A stretch of DNA of 64,000 nt from NCBI GenBank assembly GCA_030272155.1, contig CP126192.1, positions 4,870,501 through 4,934,500 of the forward strand, read 5' to 3'. This DNA is from Tetradesmus obliquus. Taxonomy: Eukaryota > Chlorophyta > Chlorophyceae > Sphaeropleales > Scenedesmaceae. A program made the translations under genes and the position numbers. The first letter of the stretch is position 1; every line of letters starts with the position of its first letter. The notes below the pieces were generated by a model. That model saw only the letters and a program-made list of their open reading frames with translations, was not told the origin of the DNA and ran no database searches. Positions 46,801 through 61,500 of the stretch are shown here, piece by piece.

Positions 46801-48225
46801 TGGTTGCCTAACTGATCCTTGCCACGTTTGCATCGAGTACTGGGCACTCCTCAAGTTGCTGGCATGGTGCAGCTGCTGCTCTCACCTCTGTGACCAGGTT
46901 GCCGCTGACGTTGAGCTCCTGCAGCTGCCCGCAGCCCTGCAGGCCCTGCAGCCCCGTCAGCAGGTTGGCAGCAAAGCTGGCCACCACCAGCCTGCTGGCA
47001 GCAGCCAGCCCTGCCAGGCTGGTCAGGCCCCTGCCTTCTAGCACCAGCGTGTGCAGCAGCTGCTGCCAGCCAGCAGACATGGCAGGGGCTGCTGGAGGCA
47101 CTCCAACAGGTCCTGCAGCCAAACAGCAAGGTATCCGTAAGCACTGTAGCTTTGACAAGCCAGCGGTAGTTGCACCTTGCTATGGCGAACAAACAGCACA
47201 TGTCCTTATGGACAACTACAGTAGCGAAGGCGCAAGGCGCCGCTGCAGCAAAGGAGTGCTGACTCGCAAGCAACAAGCCAGCATACCTGTGTCCGAATGC
47301 CACAGAGTCGCTCCAGCCCTGATGGTGTCTGCCGACAGCACAGCTCCTGGTTGACCTGGATTGGTCACTGCCTGGCCGTCCAATTGTTGCAGCTGCAGCA
47401 GGTCGCTCAGCACGTGCATCTGGTACGCCTTGTTTTGTTGCACCGCATTGCCCCTCAAGTCAAGCTGCTGCAACTGAGGCGCAGACCTGCAAAGTATTAG
47501 GATTAGTTTGCATGTTAGCCACCAGCTGTGTTGTTCCCCGTGCCTGCTTTAGTCAAAGCTGCTGCACTCCATTGCAGCACAGTAGCTCAAGCATAGCACC
47601 GCTGCCAATGCTGCTCACAACATTCAGCCTCACCTGGTGAGCTGCTGCAGACTGCTGATCTCCGACAAGCTGTTGTGCGACGCATCCAGAACAGCCAGCC
47701 TGCTGCAGCCTGCCAGCCACCTGCCCTGCCAGCTGCTGATCTGGTTGTGGCACACGTCAAGCAATGTCAGCTGGCAGGCGCTGCAGCCGTGCGGCAGCAG
47801 GTCATCCAGCCCTGTCAATATGTTGAAGGACAGCACCAGGCTCAGCAGTGCTGGCAGGTGGCCCAGCAAGCTGCCGCAGCTCGTCAGGCCACAGTCGTGG
47901 AGTGACAGCTGCGTGAGCGATGACAGCTGCAGCAGTTGCACAGCACAGCCAGAAGGAAAGGTCAGCATGGAACGTCTGTGCAGAAAGGCAGGAGGCTGAA
48001 GGGTTTATTCAGATGCATGTACAGCAGCAGGTGCGGTGTTGATGTGCTGGCAGCGCAACAGCTTACCTGCTGCCCTCCAAGGAATGCTGACAGCGCAGTG
48101 GGCGTCAATGCTGTCAGCTGCTGCTTGGGAGCAGTGGCTGCTGCTGCATCTAGCAGCGACCTGCAGCGCTGCTGCAACTCTCCTGCACCAGGCTGCTGGC
48201 ACAGGCCTGCTGACGCTGCATCTTC

Positions 48226-48263
<38 letters not shown>

Positions 48264-50669
48264 GTCCTTGATCAGCTGCCACCAGCCATGGCTGCAGCGG
48301 CTTGGCACAGAGCTTCAGCAATGGTTCGTGCTGCATGCTACTGTTGGTTGTACCGTCCACATTACTCACTGCCTGGCTATTGCTGCTCAGCGGACTGTTG
48401 TCACTGCTGGCTGCTGCTGCAGCTGCCAGTGGCGAGCCTGCGGCCACTGTGTATCTAAACGTAACCAGGTACTCAGGCAGCACAGCTGCTGGCTCAAACA
48501 CATACCACATCCTGTGCTGAGACAGCACCTGCTTGCTGCTGCTGCTGCTGCTGCCAGCTGCCACATTTGCTACTCTGTACACAGCACGGGCGCTTGGGTA
48601 CTGCTGTGCCTCGATTCTTGCCCCGTCTAGGCAGCCAGCCGGCTGCAGCAACCCATCCATGCCCAACAGCTTGCTGCCTGCAACAGACAAAACAACGTAC
48701 AGAGTTGTGTGCAACACACTACATGCATGCAGATGAAGCAGCATGCAGCACAAACAAGTTGTTGATGGTTTGCTATCTAGCTGATGTCAGTTCAGCACCT
48801 TACAGCTGCACTGGAGCTGTACCTGCATGCTGCAATGATGTTGCAGTTTGCTGTTGCAGCGTCACATGCTCGCTCACCTGTTCTGGCTGATATCTGCACT
48901 GCTCCCTCTGCCTCTTGCAGTATACCACCCAGGTCCACCTTGCACACCAGCAGCTGACCCTCCAGCACACAGTTGCTACTGCCGCTGCTGCCGCCACTGC
49001 CACTGGTGCTGCTGGCCTGCTCAATGGCAACATGCATGCGCAGCTGGTCAGCCAGGTTGACGCAGTTTGCCAGCCGCACTGCACCATCCAGCCCTTGCTG
49101 GCGGTAGTTGCTGCAAGGCCTGAAGCCATGCTGCACAACATGCATGAGCTCTCCTGCAGCGGGCAGAGCAGAGGTGTGCATCAACATCTGTGAGTTGCCA
49201 ACATCAAGGCAGAAGCAGACAAACAGCAATTCCCTTGCTTGGCTGGTGTCTTGAGTGGCAAAAGATGCGCTGCTGACCGCTGCTGCTCATTTGCTGCATC
49301 AAGCATGCACACCTGGCATTGCAGGGTGCTCTCCATAGAACAGGTAGTCTGTGCACTGCCGCTTGCTCTCCTCATGGCCAGAGCTGCCGCTGCCGCAGCC
49401 GCTGCCACTGCTTTGTAGCTTGTCAAAGTGCAGCCGCAGATGACGGTTGTGAATGCGCGCAGCAGACACCACCTACAGCACAGAGGCACAGCCGCACAGC
49501 AATTGTTGCAATTCTTTCAGCCGCACAAGTTGTGTATGTACACACATTTTATGGCGCAACCATTGCCATACCCTAAACCCTATCTCCGCCTTGTCAAGCT
49601 GCAGCTGCAGTCGATCATGTTGTTATCACACTCGACACACCTGCACATCTGTGATGCCGTGCACCCCTCCCGGCTCCCCTGCCTGCAGCAGCCTGCTGCG
49701 CAGCAGCTCCTGGCACGAGGCCAGCCACGGCTCATCAGCCCGCGCCTCCTCCAGCCGGATGTTGCCGCCGCTGCTCAGCTCCAGCTGCAGCCGCGCCACT
49801 GCATCCTCCAGCGCTGCTGCTGAGGCCTGCGCATCTGCTGCGAGCCTGGTGGTGAGCTGCTCCTGGCGGGCCTGCACTGCTGTAGCTGCTGCTTGAATGC
49901 TGGACAGCTGCGCCTGCGCAGCACGACACACCAGTTGCCTGGACTATGCAAAGCTGGAGTCATTGCAATGCTTTGCTCTAGCTGTGCACCTTGGTGGTGC
50001 GCATAGAAGGTGGGGCGGGATAACAGGCTGTTGCTGCTTTGCAACCAAGCCACCTGCATGTTGCTGGGTCAGCTCACCTGCAGCGCTTCTCGCTGGCTGT
50101 CTGCTGCATGGTGCAGCTGCCTGTCCAGTGCCCTCTCAGCACACGCCAGCTCAGACAGCAGCGACACCCACCTGCTGCCAACCACCTGCAGCAGCACACC
50201 ACGTTTTCAGTGCCTCTGCATAACCACAGTGGTTGTAGCTGGCATGCAAGCACCAGCTGCCAAGAGTTTGCTTATTGCATGTGCTGGAAACAGACAGCAA
50301 CTTCAGCTACCTCTGCTTCCAGCAGACCAGCTGGCAGCTGCTCCTGCCCACCTGGCACCCAGCCTTTGCCTGCCGCAGCAGCCCAGCAGCCGCACGCCGC
50401 ATCGTGCGTATGCGCATGTTGTAGTACAACTGCTTCTTCGTAAAAGTAGCACACGCTGCTGCCTTAGTCTCAGCGGCCAGCAGCAGCGTGTCCAGGCTGC
50501 TGAGGTGCGGCATCAGGTACAGCATGAAGGTCTGGTAGTTGCACAGGCCTGCCACAGGGCACTCGCCCCAGAAGGGGTCTGCCAGGCACAGCTCTTGCAA
50601 GCCTGTCAGCTTGGCCAGGTTTGCTACATCCTGGTAACCATGCCAACAGCAGTAGTGGCAGCAGCAGCA

Positions 50670-50704
<35 letters not shown>

Positions 50705-52065
50705 GTGTAACGGTCACAGAGCGACACAGGCATTGCATGCATGCTGCTGACATGGTGCTGGTTCTTCTGCTGGTGCTTCAACATGGATGCAGCAGGACCT
50801 GTGCTGCTAACAACAGCCATGGGGCGCTGTGTGCGTGGTTCAAAAGCATCTGCTCACCTGGAAGTTGCTGATCTTGTGATCTGCCAAGTTCAGGCTGGTG
50901 AGCGCAGTGTGGCTGAGCAAGCTGCTGCCAATGCTGCCGATGTCATTGCGTGCCAGGTTCAACTGCTGCAGCTGCTGCAGTGCACTGATGCCGCTGAGGG
51001 AGCTGATGTAGTTGTCTGCAAGCCACAGTACCTGCAAAGGAAACAGCATGGCACACAAGCCGCAGCAGATGCACTTGAGCTCATGCAGCTGTTGCTTCTT
51101 ACATGCCTGCTGAAACGTATCCGGTGCATACGCATCTGCAGCTGTCATACTTTGGTATTGACTGAAGCTATCTCAGAAGAGATATCTGCAAGCACACGGC
51201 CAACCCAATCTAGGTGTGGATTTGCATACCCTGCTGCGCTGGGTTGCTTGGCACCACACACACTCTGCTCCATCTGCACACCTTCAGCCCCGTCAAGTGA
51301 TCAAGCCCAGTGATGCTGGTGATGCGGTTTGAGTACAGGTACAGTTCCTGCAAGCCTGTGCATGCCGCCAGGCCCTCAATCTTGCTGATGCGGTTCTCCA
51401 TGAGCCACAGCTTCTGCAGCTTGGGGCAGCCTGACAGGCCTTCGATCCGCTCAATACACTGGGCACCAGGCAGATGAAGGCAACAGCACGTGCGAATCAA
51501 GCCTGACATGTAGCGTATGGTTATTGGCTGCATCAGCAGCACACCTGCTGTTGCACAAGTACATTAAAGAAGGGGATGCTGGCCGTTTGCCTAAACAGCA
51601 AGCTGTGCACCTGCAGTGCTTGCCACCCAAGTGAGGAGTTGACGTGGCAATGCATGTAATCTGTTGCCGTTGCTACATGAAGTTCAACCCACCTGATCTA
51701 TGAGCTTGAGGGTGGTGAGAAAGGGGAACCTTTTTAGTCCGACCATCTGCAAGCACACAGTGGCAAGGTGAGCAGGCTGCAACACTGCATCTTGCTGGGA
51801 ATCCACGCACTGCTCAAGTGGGCACTGCATGCCTCCATGCTTCACCTTCGAATACTGCTGCAGGAACATTTCCAGCTCTGTTACGCTGCTGGATGGGCTG
51901 TCGACGTCTGCCTCTGTGAGCCCGTTGGCATCAAGCAGCGCTGCAAAGCCTGCTCAAGAGGCAAGTGCAATCACGTCACCGAGATGGTCAGCACCGATGC
52001 ACGCCACTTGCATAGACTTCATTTTATCAACCATAAAACCCACCTTCGTGCTCCTTCTGCTCCAT
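43866..52065 (-). CDS. LRRC9: Leucine-rich repeat-containing protein 9 (LRRC9) orthologue
   Basis: Nineteen in-phase exons give 1616 residues: 52065-52044, 51949-51846, 51746-51693, 51458-51282, 51031-50858, 50630-50352, 50185-50078, 49913-49641, 49472-49313, 49153-48878, 48677-48067, 47926-47634, 47486-47287, 47112-46886, 46693-46490, 46322-46119, 45904-45411, 45160-44860, 44555-43866. The architecture follows LRRC9 from end to end: LEMFLQQYSKMVGLKRFPFL, a first SDS22-like LRR block (about 60-205), the cap LCNYQTFMLYLMPHLSSLDT and KKQLYYNMRIRTMRR, a coiled coil, the middle domain (GGNIRLEEARADEPW; ARIHNRHLRLHF; MWYVFEPAAVLPEYLVTFRY), then a second LRR block (about 747-1390) closing with CPQLQVIDSQQVTPQERDYA. 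Animal LRRC9 is about 1450 residues; the extra length is poly-Gln in exon 11 and a Gly/Ser-rich tail. LRRC9 is found mainly in ciliated organisms, which suggests an axonemal or basal-body role. Exon 16 uses the acceptor that avoids an in-frame stop. Confidence 0.88.
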
Positions 52066-52577
52066 ATTGCTGTTTGGAGTTTGAGGCGGCATGGCTCGCA
52101 GTGGTGCAAGCAAACTGGCTGTCAAAGCAGCAGCATTGTACTGCCTTCAGGCTAGGGTCCAAGGACCTCTGGCATGGTTGCAGGAAACACGAATGTCACA
52201 TCGTCATAAAATTGAGGTCGGAACCAAGGAGCAACTCGAACTGTCAACAGGCTGACTGTTGGTGTCTACTTTCAAACTTTGCCTGTGCCATACCCTGCTG
52301 GTGCATCCATCCAATACAAATTAGTCAGTGAAATACCAAAGTAAATGTCGTTCACGTGTAGATTTTGTGTAAACGGCACTGCTTAGCAGTTCTAGGGTTT
52401 CCGCTGTCACAAGTTCTGTCTGGTTATAGCAATGAAACTCGCAAGTTGTCAGAATGTGCTCGATTCGAAGGATGTGGAAAGTTACGCAGCTTGCTGATCG
52501 TGCATCAATGTAACTCTGCTGAATGAGTTATCACCAGCTAGCTGTGCTGCTTGTTTCGGAGGCTTGCAGCCTTAAAC
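52066..52577. promoter_or_regulatory. Divergent promoter between LRRC9 and the armadillo-like gene
   Basis: 512 bp separate the two chosen start codons. It is the most AT-rich part of this end of the window, with no credible coding frame. A single regulatory region could serve both genes. Confidence 0.45.
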
Positions 52578-55500
52578 ATGCCTATATCGGTCCTGACTAA
52601 GGCAGGGGATGCATGGCAGGTCTGTGGAGACAGCGCACTGCTGCACCCAGCTGAAAAAGGCTGCAGCCTGCGTACTACAGTTCAACACTGTGCTGCTTTG
52701 CTGTCTCGCAGCCCCAGCTGCTGGATGGCATTGAGGAAGAGCCTCTGCCTGTCAGTAGCGTGGAACAGCTGACAGAATGGGTTGCGTACAGGGTGATAGG
52801 TGAGGCCCGTGGCATGACACCAGCAACAGCACCGCATTACCCTCAACACAGGTGGCAGTCTTCTGCCAGTCTGTCCATTGTAGTCAATATTTTGCACGCA
52901 TGATGGTGTTGAGTAATTGCAAGTTCCATGCTGCTGATTTGCTTGCAGGACCCACGGGGGCACGCAGCAAGGTTGTCAAAGAGGAGCATGCCGAGGCTCC
53001 AGCAGCAGATGGCTCCAAGAGCCGAGAGATCCTGGTGCAGCAGAGCGTGGAGGTCACACGCATGCAGCTGCACGCACAGTCACCTGAATGGGCTGCTCCT
53101 TGCTGGAAGAATGCCTGCAAGCAGGTGATGCGCTGCAGCTGCCATGTTAACACGATAAGCCCCTTGTGAAATGCTTGCAGGAACCACCCGCATCCTTTTG
53201 CTAGGCAAAAACACACTGGTTGGGTATTTACTCAAGTGTGGGGGAAATCGCACTGGAAGTGCAAGAATTACATCGGTGTTTGCTGTTCTGCTGCCCACTG
53301 TGTGCTGCCTGCTGTTACAGGCAGTTGCTGCTGGTGTGAACTTGGAGCAGGTGCTGCTAGGGCTTGATGCAGGCGCAGAGCAGTTGCTGGCCAGACAGGA
53401 GCAGCTGGATGGCCTGCTTGCTGCAGCAAGTGCAACGCAGCAGCAGCTACATGCAGCAACCATGGCTCGGCTGACAGCAAAGCTGCTGGTAAGCAACTCC
53501 AGCAGCTGACAGCAGCTGCAGCAGCTGGTATGCTCTGCATACTCGCTTTCCTCACCAGCCTTACACGACTACAGCACGAAGCTGAATGCGCTGCTGCCAT
53601 TGGCTTGAGCAGCAGCAGTCTGCCTACACAAGGGTGACGATTATGCTCTGTTCTTGCTCACAAATCTTGATGAAAATGCAGAATGAGGCGCAGAGCATGC
53701 GGCTGCAGGGTGCCCTGCTTGCTGAAGGTGCTGCAGGCATGTGGGACATGCTGGCGGACAGCAGCAGCAGCCGAAGTTCGGGCCTGACTGGCGCTGCGCT
53801 GCGTGGCCTCATGGCAGCGCTGCGCACACCAGTGCTGTCTGGGGAGGTGCAGCTGCCAGCAGCGTGTGCGGTGTGGCATGCATGCATGCTGGCCAAGCCA
53901 CGGGAGCGGCTAGTGCAGGTGAGGATCAGGAGGCACGGGCATGTTGGCATGAAAGCAAAGTTGTTCTGTCGAGCGAAAATCTCAGACAATCCAGGATCCA
54001 ACTGCCCATTTGCTCTGCTTCAGAAGCCAGGTGCTGGTGCACAGCAACTGCTGCAGCTGCTGCACGACGCTGTAACAATGCCGCACACCATTTGATGCTG
54101 CCTGCCGCTCATGCCTGGTGCAGCTGGGTGTGGTGCAAGCGCTGCTGCACATCGTCAGCTCTACCTTCAGCCGCTTGCAGGGGCCAGCGGCACACGGCAG
54201 CAGCGGCAGCAGGGCTAGCACATGTAGCCAGCAGGAGCTGCTGGCGATGCTTGTGGCTAGCTTGGGGGCCCTTGGCTTGTTGGCAGTTGACAAGCAGGCC
54301 CGAGAGCACCTCATTGCAAGCAGACAAGGCCTGTTATTGCTGGCAGATGTTGCAGCATTGCCAGTTGCAGCGTTCAGGCACCAGGAATGTGAGCAGCCAG
54401 CTGAGCAGCAGCAGGAGCAAAGCCTGCAACAGCAGGAGGGTGGCGTTGTGTCAGCCAGCAGTGTCCAGCAAGGATCTGCAGCACCAGGTACAGCAGCAGC
54501 AGCAGCAGCAACAGTGCCGCCCATGGTTGGACAACCACAGCAAGGCACCAGCCAAGCAGCTGCAGGAAATTCAGCAGCAGTGCAGCAGCTGGCTTTTCCG
54601 CAACAAGCAAACACGAACGCAGACACAGGCGAAGCCACAGAACTAACTGAGGGTTCTGCTATCGCTGCTGCTAGTGACAGCATCGTAGCAGAGGATCCAA
54701 TAGCCATTCCAGCAGCTCTGCTGGATATGCAGCCAAACCAGCTAGCAGCCGAGGTTCTGGCTGCTGTGCTGCTGCGTGATGCCACAGCACACACAATGTT
54801 CCTGCAAAGTGGCAATTGTCGCTTGCTGCTGCCGCTGCTGAGAGCGCCAGATACAAGGGTGCAGCTGTGCGGCGTTGCAGCAGTAGCACGCATGGCCAGT
54901 GCGCTCGGCGCACATGAGAAGGGCAGCCAGCTAGCTCAGCAGGAGCCACAGCTGCTGAGGCAAGTGCACAGCAGCATTGTGAACCTGCTTCAAACACACC
55001 TGCTGCAGCAGGACCAGCTTCAGTGTGCAGCAACTGCAGCAGCCACACAACTCAGAGGGGAAAGTAGCAGTGGTGGTTGCAGTAGCCAAGGTGATCAGGA
55101 CAACAGCACTTGTAACAGCACTCAGCCCCCAGCAGACAGCACGAGGCAGGAAGCTGACAGTGAGTTGCAGGACATGCTTCTGGATTACACATGCCTAGCT
55201 CTCTGGGTTGCAACCACTGCTGTGGCACCCCTGCTCACAAAAGATGAAGTGCTACAGCAGCTTGCAGATGCTGGGCAGCTGGCGCATGCCTGCCTGCAGC
55301 TGCATATCCCTGCTGGCACCCCACCCTCAGTGGTGTGCTGCCTGGCAGGCGTGCTGTGTGTGCTGGCTGCCACCAAGGCTGTGCCTGAGGCAGCTGCAGA
55401 GCTGCCAGTAGGGGATGGCAGCGGGGCAGAGGACAACAGTGCAGCAGCAGCGCTTGTGCAAGCCTTGCAGCCGTTCATGCTGGCAGTGCTGCACTTGGAG

Positions 55501-58500
55501 GCTGTGAAAGACGAGGTGAGAAATGCGTGCAAGCGGCAATGCATTGGTGAATGCCGGTGCTGACAACCAGTATGTATTGATTCACCATAGTTCCTGCTCC
55601 CTCGTGCACTGTTCTGCCTCGTGTGCTGCTAACTGGCACCTGAAGTGCATGGTGTGTGCTGCTGATGCCTATGGAAGAACAACTGTGTATTCTGCGCATC
55701 GTTGCGGCAATCGCAGGTGCTGCAAGCCAAGTTTTTGACAGCTGTGACCATTATGTTGCTGGCAAACTGCGATTATCCCATCGCAGCTGACAACAGCAGC
55801 ATTGGTGCCATTCCAGCGTTTCAGCAAGACGCCGCCAATGACAGAACTGGCAGTGCAGGTGGCAGCAGCAGCAGCCGCGGCGGCGGCCAGTATTGCATCG
55901 AGCAGAAAGTCAATCCCCACCCGCCCTTTAGGGGTGTCTTCAGAGGTGCTATCCATGCATGTGGCCTGTTGCAGCCCTTGCTGGCCCTCAGTTTGCACAG
56001 CAGGCCAGAAACCCAGGCACTGCAGCGGGCTAGCTGCAATGGAGCTGCCACAACTGTGGGGCAAGAGGGTGACACTGCCGGCAGTGCAATGCAGACAGTT
56101 GATGATCACGAGCAGCAGGGTAGCGCTGCACAAGGTGCTGTATCTGCACTGATGGGGCAGGTGGGTGGTGTCAGCTCCTGCTTTTGCTGTGGTGCGCATG
56201 TGCTGCTCTTATTGTGTATGTACGCATGCACAGCAAACATGTTTTGACGACAGCCGGGCCTCCTGAAGAGCTGCAATTGCTGTGCTCTGTTCGACACACT
56301 CCACATAAGCCTCTTCATACATGACTAACATCCTGGGTGTTGGCCCTGTTTCCTCACTGTGTGATGCAGGTTGTTGCAGCTGCCTGCCAGCTGCTGGTGG
56401 CAGTCAATATGCCTCTTGACCCTGCCAGCTGCGCCCATGTGCTTGACTTTGTATGGGACCAGCTCACACAGAAACCACCTGCAGCAACAGCAGCAGCAGC
56501 AGAAGCAGCAGAGCTTCACAACACCCAAACTTCGCTCACAGGCGGTCCTACAGCAGGTGGTGCACCCAGCGGAACTACACCGTTGCCAGCTGCACCCTAC
56601 TATGCTGCCATCATCTGGTGCCTAGCCCAGCAGCCGCAGCACCAGCAGCAGCTGCTGCTGGACGGCCGCTGGGCTGAAATGCTGGATCTGCTTGTGAAGC
56701 CCAGCCTGCACAGAATCAAGCGGGCCGCAGCAGCAAGCAGCAGGGCGTCAACGAGCTCAGGGGGTTATGCAACAGTTGCGGCTAGTGGGTCGTCAGTGCT
56801 GCTGCCGCGCCTGCAACTGCAGAAAGTGCCTGGGGTGCAGGGTTTCAGCAGTGTCGGATCAGCGATCAGCGAAGCTGCATCAAATAGCGGGGCAGCCTGT
56901 GCCGCTGAAGGTGCTGGTAGTGGCAGCTGCTTCAGTAGCAGCACAGGCAGCACTGCCGGCAGCAGCAAGAGAGCAGCAGAGGCAGCGCGAGTGCTGCAGC
57001 TGAGTGTGCAGTCGTGCTGGCTGCTGCTGCAGCAGGAGGGCTGCATGCGGCAGATGGCTGCTGAGCTGCCTGCTGATCTGGCTGCTGTGTATGCCAAGGG
57101 CAGGAGCAGCTGGTGGGCACTGGAGCTGGACAAGCCTAGGTGAGCTTTTACCAAGGTAGCCAACGCGTTTGTGTTCTGTCTGGTGTGCAGGTGCGAAAAG
57201 CGGGTTTGCAGCAGTACAGCGGCTGCCTGCGGCTGCACAGGCTTTGGTGTTGCCCCCAGGGGTGAGGCATCAGGCACTTCACCACAGGCCGAGCTACCAG
57301 GCTGCTGTTGCTTGCTGTGTATATGCGTAGTATGCTTGGTGCAGTTGAGCATGTGTTAGTGCTGAGGTGCATGCCTCCCCAGATTGCCTCGTCTATCTGG
57401 CATCCCATGTTTCAAAGTTTGCTGCTGCTGCCAATTTCACTGCTGCAGCCCGCCCATGCTGTCAGACGCCGACCAGCTGGGGCTGCGGCTGCTGGTTGAT
57501 GCGCTGGGCCTGCCCGACAGCTGGCAGCCCTGCCTGGCCCTGAAGGCACTGGCGTTGAGCAGCTGCTGGAGCCTTGCACATGCTGACCAGGTGCGGGCAC
57601 CTTGTCCTGCAATTCTACATAGGTAGAGGCACTGCTACTTTGTGCTGTGCACCGTAAGAGACAGATCCCATGCCGACTAGCTGAGGATGCATCTCATTTG
57701 CCGCATCCATTGCTGATGTGCCTGTTGTATGCTGTGGCTGCAGGCTATGCATGCGCATCTGGTACAGCTCGGCATGGCAAAGCTCACAGCCTCCATGTGC
57801 CAAGCTGTCAGCAGTACCAGCTGCAGCACCGACAGCAGTGACGGCCAGGGCTGCTCAAGCGCTGCCAGCCCAGCATGTCAGCTGCAGCTGGCAGCAGCAG
57901 GATACTTGACAGAGGCAGTGCAGTGTGCTGCAGCTATGGAGCAGCTGGGAGGTCCAGAGGCAGCTGTGCAGCTGCTGATGAGCCTCCTTGTCTCATGCAT
58001 CAGCTGCGGGTGAGCATCTGCGGCTTGCTGCTGAAGCTTGGCTACTGGTGTACATTCACTACAGCTTCTGTGACGTGCATTCACCTGATAGTTGTGCACA
58101 CAGCTTGAAACATTGCATTACATGGTCATCAAGTGGTTTACCTGGTGTACCTTCTGTGTGCTGCGCGCAGGTCACCTGCCGACATCAACACAACCTTGCT
58201 GGGCCGTGCACTGACCGCCCTGGCCTGGCTAAGCTCCAAGAAAGAGGCTGCCGCAGCATGCAGCAGACCCAGGGTGGTTTCTGCGCTGCTGGATGTGCTG
58301 CGGCTGGAGCGGCAGGCATACCAGGCATTGCATGCTCTAGCAAAGGAGCGGTACCAGCAGCAGCTGCAGCAGGAAGAGCAGCAGCAGCAGGTGGTGCAGC
58401 TTCAGCCGCCCAAGCCTGCTGCACCAGCATGGCAGTACTCCAGCACAATACTGAGCAAGCCTGTGGCAGGAGCATCTGCACCGGCAGATGAAGCAGCTGC

Positions 58501-61500
58501 ACCACCACCTCTCAAACAACTAGAGGATCAGGAGGTTCCGGCACTGCCACAGTGCGTGTTGAGGGCCCCATTTACAGCGCTACAGCAGCCAGACACATGG
58601 TTGCTAGACTGGCTGCAGCAGCAGCAGCCTGTCTGCCACAGCCCCTGCTCGCCACACAGCCTGGCCCGCAGCGCGTCTGGCTGGAAAAATGGCGCTGGCA
58701 GCAGGGGCCCATCTAACCCAGGAAGGGAGCAGCTAACACCAGCAGCAGCAGCAGCACTGCCATGTGGCAGCAGAGTGTCCAGTCCTGGTAGGTCCTGTGC
58801 AGGTGCAGGTACAGCAGCAGCATCTGGTGCTGGCAGCCCAGTGACGTGCCGCAGCAGCTGCAGCAGACCTGGCATGTCACCTGGCAGAGCCTGCAGCAGC
58901 AGCAGGACATGGGAAGCAGACGACCCAGAAGAGCCTGTAACGGTGCGCAGTCAGCTGGCTGCTGCTGAGATGAGCACACCGGATGGCTGTGAAGGGATGC
59001 TGGCAGTGTGGGCGCTGCTAAACATCTCAACGCGCCATGAAGGGAAAGTGGTCATCTGCAGGAAAGGGCTGTACACCCTGCTGCGCCTGGTGCAGCAAGC
59101 CAGTGGGCAGCGCAGTATTGCAGCAGGCCCTGATGCGCAGCGGGCATCTGTGGCAGCTGCGGTGCTGGAGAACCTCACTGCCGCTACAGAGAACACAGCG
59201 ATGATCTACAAGGCTGAGCTAAGGCTGAAGCATGCGGCGCTGCTGAAGCAGGCAGGCATCAAGCGCGTGCACAGGGAGCGGCAGCAGCGCAACTCAAGCA
59301 GACCTGGCAGCCCGTCTCCTCCAGCTGCTGCAGGTGCTGCAATAACGAGTGGTGCTGCACTCGCCAGCAAGCAGCAACAGCAGCAGCAAACATTGGCCAA
59401 CCCTGGCAGCCAAGCTATGTCACCCCAAGCTGGTTCTGCAGCTAGTGCGATCATGGGCTTCTTTGAGGGCGGCAGCAGCAGCAACAGCCCCGGGCGCACG
59501 TCGCGGCTGACAGTGGCAGCCAACACTGCCTGCATGGTGGCCAACATGTGCACCAGTGCCAGGGGACCACCCAAGAAGCTTAGCCACGAGGATGAGAAGG
59601 TGAGCCTGCTGCCGCGTACAATGCTGCTGCTGCTGCATGTGCACCATATCTCTAGCTCCTGTTTGCGCAGCAGCAAACAAGTCCGCTACTATGCAGCTGC
59701 ACTGCGGCGGTCGCCCACAGAGCCCTGCGGCAATCCAGTGTCACACGCACACAACGTCCCATGCTAAAAACTGTCTTTTCACGACTGTCCTCTTGCTGAG
59801 ATCCGTCAACCTTTGACATAATCTTCTCCCTGGCTGCAGGCTGGTGCGCTGCTGTCACGGGTCAGCGTGCTGACCAGCAGGCCTGTAGTGGACGTGTACA
59901 GGCCAGACAGGAGCCCAGCACCATCCCAGAGGCCAGCCACCTCAGCTGCACATGCACGCAGCAGCTTCAGCGAGGGTGTCACTCCTCTGGTGCCAGCAGT
60001 AGCCAGCATCAATGCAGCTGCGGCTGGCAGCAGCAGGGACCCGACGCCACGCAGCGGCGCAGACGCTGCTGCTGTGTTTGAAGGCGCGGCAGGACAGCAG
60101 CAGCAGCAGCAGCAGCTTGCAGGCGGTGCTCCGCAGGATGTCAAGGCAGCGTTCATGAAGTGGCTGCAGGAGGAGATGCCCCAGGCCCTGAGCTCTGTGC
60201 AGTCCTCAGCAGCGTGCAGCCCCAGGCCTGAAGCAGCAGGGGTGCTGGGACAGCCAGGGCCAGGCGGCTTGTTTGCAATGCAGGAGCAGGTGCTGCGGGG
60301 CCTGACAAGCAGTGAGTGCCAAGTGCTGTCCAAATTCCTGTGGTTAAATAGCGGCCAGAAGTTATCCTGCATGTGCAACACAGGTGCATCACATGCCCAT
60401 CCTCGTGCACAATGGATGCTATGGACCTTTTTTGTAGTGCTGTCACAGGTGTCAAAGTCCGCCACCAACCGTGTTTGTCTGTGCCATCAACCGTGTCATT
60501 GTGCTCCGCAGTGGCTGACCTGGGCAGCACCACCACTGAGGACACAGAAGAGGCCGAGTGGCTGCAGCAGCAGCGCCAAGCGCAGCAGCTGCACGAGTTC
60601 CTCTCAGCACGTGCAGCACAGGGGGCGCTGCTGCGAGGCAGCCTGGCCAGCAGCCTCAGGACCAGCACCAGCAGCCTATGGGCAGCACCTGGCAGTGCCA
60701 CTGGCAGTAAGGCGCCGCTTGTACAGCGGCAGGCGGGCACCGGCAGCAGCAGCAGCAGGCAGACGTCAGCGCCTGGCAGGATGCGTGCTGGCAGCAGCAG
60801 CAGCAGCAGCAGCAAGGCTGGTGCCAGCCTCATTGGTGACAGGTGCTCTCCTCGCAGCAAGGCTGGCTGCACCACCCAGAGACCCACCAGCCGCAGCAGC
60901 AGCAGGCCCGGCTCACCTTTAGCTAGGCCTACAGGCACGCCGACCTGCCTCAGAACCCCCAGCCCAGGTCGCTGCAGCTCGCCTGTGTGCGACTCTGCAA
61001 GGCCCAGCAGCAGGCCCAGCAGTGCAGCAGGCAGCAGCAGGCGCCGTGCTGCTGGCTCTCCTGGTGTCAGCGGCCAGCATGCAGCAGCAGCTGGCGGCAG
61101 TAGACCGCAGAGCCCCTGGGCTCCTGCAGTGGTGGAGTACAGGCAGCAGCCGCTGGGCATTGACAAGCCGTGGCAGGCAGCCAACCAGTTGCTGGTTGCT
61201 GCGGCTGATGAGGAGGTTGTGCAGGAGCTGGCAGGTGTGCTTTGAGGCATGTGACGTTACGAGTTGATATTGTGGTGTGTGTGGGCACAGTACAGCGCAG
61301 TGCTGCTCTGCAATGAGGGTGTGCTGGGTTTTGCATTGTGACTTGCTGTCATTGCATGTGCTTTGCTTGCCTATCGATGCTGCAGCTAAGCGCCCATTTT
61401 CATGTGCTTGTCCATATGTTGTTTCAGGTGCTGTGACCGACCTGCTGGGTGGTCGCCTGCCGGCTCACAGCCCACCAAGTGTGCTGAGGAGCAGCATGCA